Below are positions 59,104-64,000 of a DNA stretch of 64,000 nucleotides, in pieces. The translations under genes and the position numbers were made by a program. The DNA is from Podocnemis expansa (lineage: Eukaryota; Chordata; Testudines; Podocnemididae): positions 2,624,495 through 2,688,494 of the forward strand of contig ML682067.1 in NCBI GenBank assembly GCA_007922195.1. The letters run 5' to 3'. Within the stretch, counting starts at the first letter, position 1; the number at the start of each line of letters is the position of its first letter. The notes beneath the pieces were generated by a model. The model saw nothing but the letters and a program-made list of their open reading frames with translations. It was not told the DNA's origin and ran no database searches.

Positions 59104-59117
59104 TGGCTATATATACT
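59104..59117 (+). promoter_or_regulatory. TATA-like box in copy 2 terminal repeat
   Basis: 'tggctatatatactgc' is in the same place as in copy 1, upstream of the gag-like gene. Confidence 0.45.
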
Positions 59118-60374
59118 GCCCCGACTCTGATCCTGCTCAGTTCCTTTTTTCCACCCTCAGCAACAGTTACCGAACAGCCCGTTTCTTGCATTTGTGCAAG
59201 TGCCTGTCTATTCCACTTGGTTTATGAGCCATCCATTCAAGCTAGAAGACCTGTTTGTGGACACTGTCCTGCCACGACCCTGTCCTCTCACCAAATCCTC
59301 GCAACCACAGCCTGAACACCGCTCCCAGCCACCGCCCATCATGCCAGGGGTTCAAGTCCTGCGTGGGTTGCAGCAAGGCCTTCCTGAGGGATGACCCTCA
59401 CAAAAAGTGCCTTAAATGCCTGGGTGAAGCTCATCGGGCAGACAAATGCTCAATCTATCAGTCCGTCAAACCAAAAACAGAAAACACAGGTGCCGTCTCC
59501 GGCTATGAAGCGAGCACTGCGGCTTATCCCCAGTACATTGGCGACTTCCGGAGAACCACCAGCACCTCTTGCCAAGTCGCCACCAGGGTCCTCTTGGCAC
59601 CAGGGCCCTCTTGGTGCTGCTCCCCAGCAGAGCACAGGAAACTGTGCTCAGCATCAATCTTGGCACCAAAGCACTGACGCCGCTTCGGCTCTCCCCAGCC
59701 AACCCCCTCTCCGGGACAAGGCCCAGAGCTCATCCCAATGCCACAGACACTGGAGGCTTTCAAAGCTGCAAAGGCCCTGCTGCTCCTGCCCATGCCCCTG
59801 CCTCCCAGGCCCCAGAAGCCAAAGGGGAAGCCTGCTTTCCTTTCAGGGATGTGGGTTGTTCTGGAACAAGGCCAGCTGCTGGCTACCCTGGCACCGCAGG
59901 CATCTCCATGCCACAGGCCACCGGACCACAAAGAGGTCCAGGGATCCCCTACATCCCGCGAGACCTCCGTTTTCCCCAGCACCAAGCTGGGCCACAGGCA
60001 TCTTGCTCCCTCCCCAGCACCGCAGGAGCTGCAGCAGAAGTGCTCCCATAAGCACTCCCCTTCACCACCTTGGCACCCTAGTGTCTCCCCGGTGCCAACG
60101 ACCCGGGCACCGGTCTTAATGAGACCTGCCTCCACGGCACTGACTACGCCTGCTTGGCACTGCAGGAGAGGCTGTTTCTCTAGTCACAGGGAACCAGCAC
60201 TGCATTCACCCGAGCACTCCAGCCTATGGTAGGACTGGCCTGCTTGTAAGGGGCCACCAGTACTGGGGTCTCCCTGGTACTGCCATCTTAGTCAGTCTCA
60301 CTTGCCTGGGGCCTCTGAGGAAGAGCCCTCTGTGACGGAGACCCCAGAAAAGCCTCTTGGATCCCCTCTGTCCA

Positions 60375-60865
60375 CATCCAATTAGGACTCTGCTGCGGTG
60401 GAGTCTCCTCCCGTCCAGCACCCAGGTCTCTACACTCCGTGCAGCCAGCTCCCAACTCCAGGCTCAGAGGGTCCGATCCTTGCTCTGTCTGGTCTCCCTT
60501 GGAGGGGGTTTCCTCCCTCCAGGAGGGTCCCAGTTATCCCAATCAGCAGCGACTCTCAGCCAGTGTGGCAGTCAGAGGGTTTATTAACAAACCAGTTCAT
60601 ACAGCAGCAAGGACAGCTGGTATCAGCATCATGAGAACAACCAGAAGTGAAACCCCCAGGGGATTAGGGCTACACCCCAGGGCAGGGTCCTGTCTCTTGG
60701 ACCCTCCGTTTCTCTCCTACTCTCCTTCCCCTTGGTCCTTTGTTCCCCTCCTCGCTCTGCCCACCTCTCTGCCCCCTGGTCCAACCAGCTGAATCCAGTG
60801 TGACCAGCGGGGGGGCGGGGGGGGAGGTGTCCCAGGTACAGGCTTCCTAAACACTACTCCCGTGC
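60375..60865 (-). repeat. Probable LTR-like insertion in copy 2
   Basis: This block breaks the gag-like reading and differs in composition. It contains 'gagggtttattaacaaacca', which on the minus strand supplies an AATAAA signal, then pyrimidine-rich sequence ('tttctctcctactctccttc') and a G run. A minus-strand solo LTR is the best guess. I could not define TG/CA ends or a target duplication. Confidence 0.4.
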
Positions 60866-62185
60866 CCCCTAGTGGCTCTACCTCATATCACCCACCTGTG
60901 TTCCATCACCTGAATAGAAAAGAAAGAGGGTCAACACCCGTGTCTTCCCTTATTAACCTTGCAGAGGGTTCCCACTTCTCCACACCCTCATGTGGCACTG
61001 TTGGGCCCAGGGACAGCAGTCTGAGATCCCACTCATCCTCATCTCCAGATGAGGCTGTGAACCCTCACCCATGGTCCTATAGGGAAGATCCCAACACCCA
61101 CTATGACCTCCTCCACTGACTGACGGTGCACTTGGACCTGGAGGTTGAGCCCCTCAAGTGGGACCTAGATCCCCTCTTCGACCTGGGGTTTGTGACTTCC
61201 CCAGCCGCAGTCTCGGTGCTGCTCCACAACAGCATGCACAAGTTTGCTAGGGCACGCTGGCAGCCCCTACCTCTATCCCACCAGTCTCTGAAGTCGCTGG
61301 CCACAAGCACCAAGTTCCCCCAGAGAGGTTCGTGTTCCTGGTTGACCACCTAGTGCTGAGCTCTCAGGTGGTAGAAGCCACTTACAGATGGGAGGGGCAA
61401 GGTCAACGAACCTCCTCTCCAAGGTTCAGGGAGGCTAGGAGGTTGGACCTCCTGGGGAGGAAGGCCTATTCAACCTCCACCTTCCAGCTTCGTATTGGCA
61501 ACCACCATGGCTTGGTTGGCCGATATACCTTCGACCTATAGGAGTCCATGATGTGCTTCCGAGACCTTCTTCCCCAGGAAAAACACCTGGAGGATTACGA
61601 CTTAGTTATAGAAAAGGGCATTCTGGCCTCCCATGATGCCCTCATGGCTGCCTGTGATGCCTCTGACATGGCCAGCTGCAGGGTCACCTCAGTTGTCGTC
61701 ATGCAGAGCGCAGCATGGCTCCAAGAGTTGGGCCTGCCCCTGGACACACAACAGGCTATACAAGACCTCCCCTTTGAAGGGCAATCACTCTTTTCAGGAG
61801 GCACCAACTCTATGCAGCGCAGCATGAGGGACCCTAGAGCCACCCTTACTTCCCTGGGCTTCTACATGCCGCAGGTAGCCAGGTGCTCCCCCACACCACA
61901 GCAGACCCTCCAACAGTTGTGGCCGTGTGCCCATCAGGGACTGTCCCTGCATGGCAGCAACAGAGGTCAGGGTGAACGCGGATTCAGAACCCCTTTGCCT
62001 TCCGGGACGCCATGCCAGGGAGCTGAGAACCCTTCCAAGCCGCGAACAAATTCTCCCCGAGCTAGGTGCTGCCCTCCTCAGCCTGCACCTCACTGGAGAC
62101 AATTAGCCTTCTCTTACACCCACGGGCCCCCATCACATCAGATCCTTGGGTCCACAGGACTAGTACCAAGGAACTGGCAACCTTA

Positions 62186-62202
62186 CCCCCCCCCCCCCCC
62201 CC
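62186..62202. repeat. C tract
   Basis: A run of 17 C residues within the gag-like 3' part. A likely site of sequencing or assembly length error. Confidence 0.85.
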
Positions 62203-62261
62203 GGTCACCAGACAGTCTCAGGACCGCTAACCTCTCCTATAGGACAGTGCCAAACTGCTAA

Positions 62262-64000
62262 CCTTCATCAAACATAACACCCTAAGGAGAATATCATCAA
62301 AGGGTCACTAAATGGAACAGAAACAGCAACTTATATATACATACACATATGCACATACATATAAATTCTAAGACCTTAGGAGAGAAAGCCTGGAAGGGAA
62401 GGGGATGAAGGAGGAGGGCTGCTACTACCTCCTCCTTAACCCACAAACAGCATACCCAGGGATCTCTCCCAGACAGGAAACCAACTGGGGTGCACAGGGG
62501 AAGGGGGAGCATGCCAGCGGTACCCCCCCCCAATGCCAAACCACCTTAAAGCCTGTGCTTGGGTTGGCGGTACCACCCTAGAACATTGATCCCAAACAAG
62601 CATGCGCTCCCATCAGATGGTGCTTCCACACCAGAGTGGGTAAGAAAGCACCTACCTTTACCCTTCCTACTTGATGAAGGGAATGAAAGGAGAAATACAG
62701 CTTCCCTCTAGCCTTGGCCTTAAGGGGAAGGACGCTCACTAATGTGGAAGGGAGCCCCTCCCCCCAAATGCAGGAGGTGGAACCCACCCAAGTCCAGGCT
62801 GAGCATGACAAGTTATGCCCCATACAGCCTGCCCTACGGGCATCCACCCCGCCCCCCTCCTTCTCCTGGCAGGGATATCCTCAGACTTTGGAAAGTGACC
62901 CGGAGCCCTTCTACCAACCCAGATGCACCTAGTCTACCGTGGGTAGCACGACTTGTAGCGAGATTACCTAAGTACCCCTTGCTTCATTCCCTCCGCAATG
63001 GATGGACCTTAGCACACAGGTGAACTGTATCTTACATCCATACCAAGGGGGCTCTACATCATATGGCTCTCCCTGCACCATTTCCCATCCAGGATTACCC
63101 CATTTCCAACCCATTAGCAGGGCACAGAGAGGGGTTTGTCACCGAAGACCACCTTCTTCCTGTGGAAAAGGGGACACATACCTCCCTCTAACACCCCTCT
63201 GTCCTCAGAGTCCCTTGGTAACTAAAGTGGAGAGTACGGGCATTTATATTGGTGATCCCAGGTCAGCTCAAGCACCTAACATTTGACACTGTGAGCCCCT
63301 TTTTCCACCTCTAATCCCAGCCTGCCTAGTGCAAGAGATACTTTCCACCTTCCATTCATATGTCGCGGAAGGTGGAACAATAACTGGTCATAATTGGAGC
63401 TGCGTACCTACCGAGGACTCCCCAGTTGAGGAAAGTGGGTAAGGACTGATAACAAAGCAGCCTCCGCCAGACCAGTGCCCATGAAAGGAGCTTCCTTTCT
63501 GCTTTGTTTCTTTTCCAAAGAAAGGAGAAGAAGAAGAGAGAGGGAAAACCTGCAACTAGCCATCCAATCTGCATGAACAACTGATAGGACCTAGGATAGG
63601 GGATCCTTTTATCCCCCGTCTGACGCATACCCGTCCTCACTCACAACCCTAGGAGACAGAGTAAAGCAAGGTTTCAACTGCCCCTCTTCCCCTTTCTCCC
63701 ACCTCCCCTCTCACCCCATCCACCTGGTCCTCCCCCCCCCCTTCTTTTTTTTTCTCAAAAGTGGCTTGAGGAGCTTTTCTGGAACTCAGAATGGGAGTTC
63801 TTTTCAAGGGGACCTTCACCCCATTGCAATGGGAAGTAGGATGGATTATTCCACTTGGCGGAGCCTACCTGTAGCCCCCCCCCATGGCCACAACCACTGG
63901 GGCTCCTTCGGATGTCTGAAGGCCCCTCCGGTCAGGTCTTACCTAGACAGATGGGTCTCAAACTCCTCCCTTCGGATAAGTATAGGATAGGAGAATGGGC
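62262..64000. other. Interior of DIRS-type copy 2, content not identified
   Basis: Translations in all frames are broken every few tens of codons. No RT, RNase H, recombinase or methyltransferase motif was recognised. Pyrimidine-rich patches occur near 63.7 kb. Confidence 0.5.

Larger units (their letters stand above)
59340..62261 (+). pseudogene. DIRS gag-like gene, copy 2, broken
   Basis: The start region encodes FKSCVGCSKAFLRDDP then CLKCLGEAHRADKC, a fuller version of the cysteine/histidine motif than in copy 1, but the ATG at 59341 is one base out of frame with it. A proline/serine-rich middle with many frameshifts follows. After the insertion come 'SSSPDEAV', 'RRLDLLGRKAYSTSTFQLR' and a 237-codon open stretch (61548-62261) with 'LLPQEKHLEDYDLVIEKG' and 'QAIQDLPFEGQSLFSG'. 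The last blocks match copy 1 in order. Function by family: nucleocapsid-like packaging of element RNA, which is inference. Inactive. Confidence 0.75.
58975..64000 (+). mobile_element. DIRS-type retroelement, copy 2 (runs off right edge)
   Basis: The left terminus TTCTTCGAGAGCTGCTCAC and the following 170 bp align with the left terminal repeat of copy 1 ('gattggccggaaa', 'ttttgccctagcctgcca', 'ggctatatatac'). A broken gag-like gene follows, interrupted by an LTR-like insertion. From 62.3 kb to the window end I recognise no reverse transcriptase or recombinase. The right terminal repeat and any internal complementary region would be outside the window. Same strand as copy 1, about 25 kb away. 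Confidence 0.8.

Noticed and set aside
59524..60135. Minus-strand ORF of 203 codons in DIRS copy 2
   Set aside because: Antisense shadow of the proline-rich gag-like region.
1..64000. tRNA genes, rRNA genes, CRISPR arrays or bacterial-type operons
   Set aside because: None seen. The sequence is vertebrate nuclear DNA and repeats are interspersed transposable elements, not spacer arrays.

Overview
This is vertebrate nuclear DNA. Coding sequence is sparse, introns and intergenic sequence are AT-rich, there is one strong CpG island, and interspersed repeats are dense. The repeat mix points to a sauropsid, most likely a turtle: many CR1 LINE tails, Penelope-like and DIRS-like retroelements, hAT and PIF/Harbinger-type MITEs, and MIR-type SINE remnants. 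The species assignment is inference.

The only host gene I can support is HMGA2 on the minus strand. Exon 1 (6253-6363) and exon 2 (4754-4840) carry the first two AT-hooks. The CpG-island promoter and 5' UTR run rightward to about 7.2 kb. The rest of the gene (exon 3 onward) lies beyond the left edge. From 7.2 kb to the end is upstream intergenic sequence with no recognisable host exon, consistent with the large gene-poor interval upstream of HMGA2 in other amniotes.

Layout: 1-7.2 kb HMGA2; 7.2-33.6 kb repeat-littered intergenic DNA (CR1 fragments, two hAT elements inserted head-to-tail at one site, a tandem fold-back repeat, Harbinger-type MITEs, Penelope-like copies); 33.6-38.7 kb a structurally complete DIRS-type element with inverted terminal repeats and an internal complementary region; 38.9-41.5 kb a Penelope-like copy split by a 2.4-kb CR1; 41.5-59 kb more intergenic DNA and repeats; 59.0 kb to the end a second, decayed DIRS-type element running off the right edge.

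The most interesting material is in the mobile elements. (1) Both DIRS-type copies carry a gag-like gene but no reverse transcriptase or tyrosine recombinase that I can recognise, although copy 1 keeps the terminal architecture. (2) A fold-back, Penelope-like family is flanked by 9-13 bp target duplications and carries a hammerhead-ribozyme-like core. (3) A roughly 400-500 bp repeat family of unknown type occurs in HMGA2 intron 2 and again inside a CR1 at 41.9 kb.
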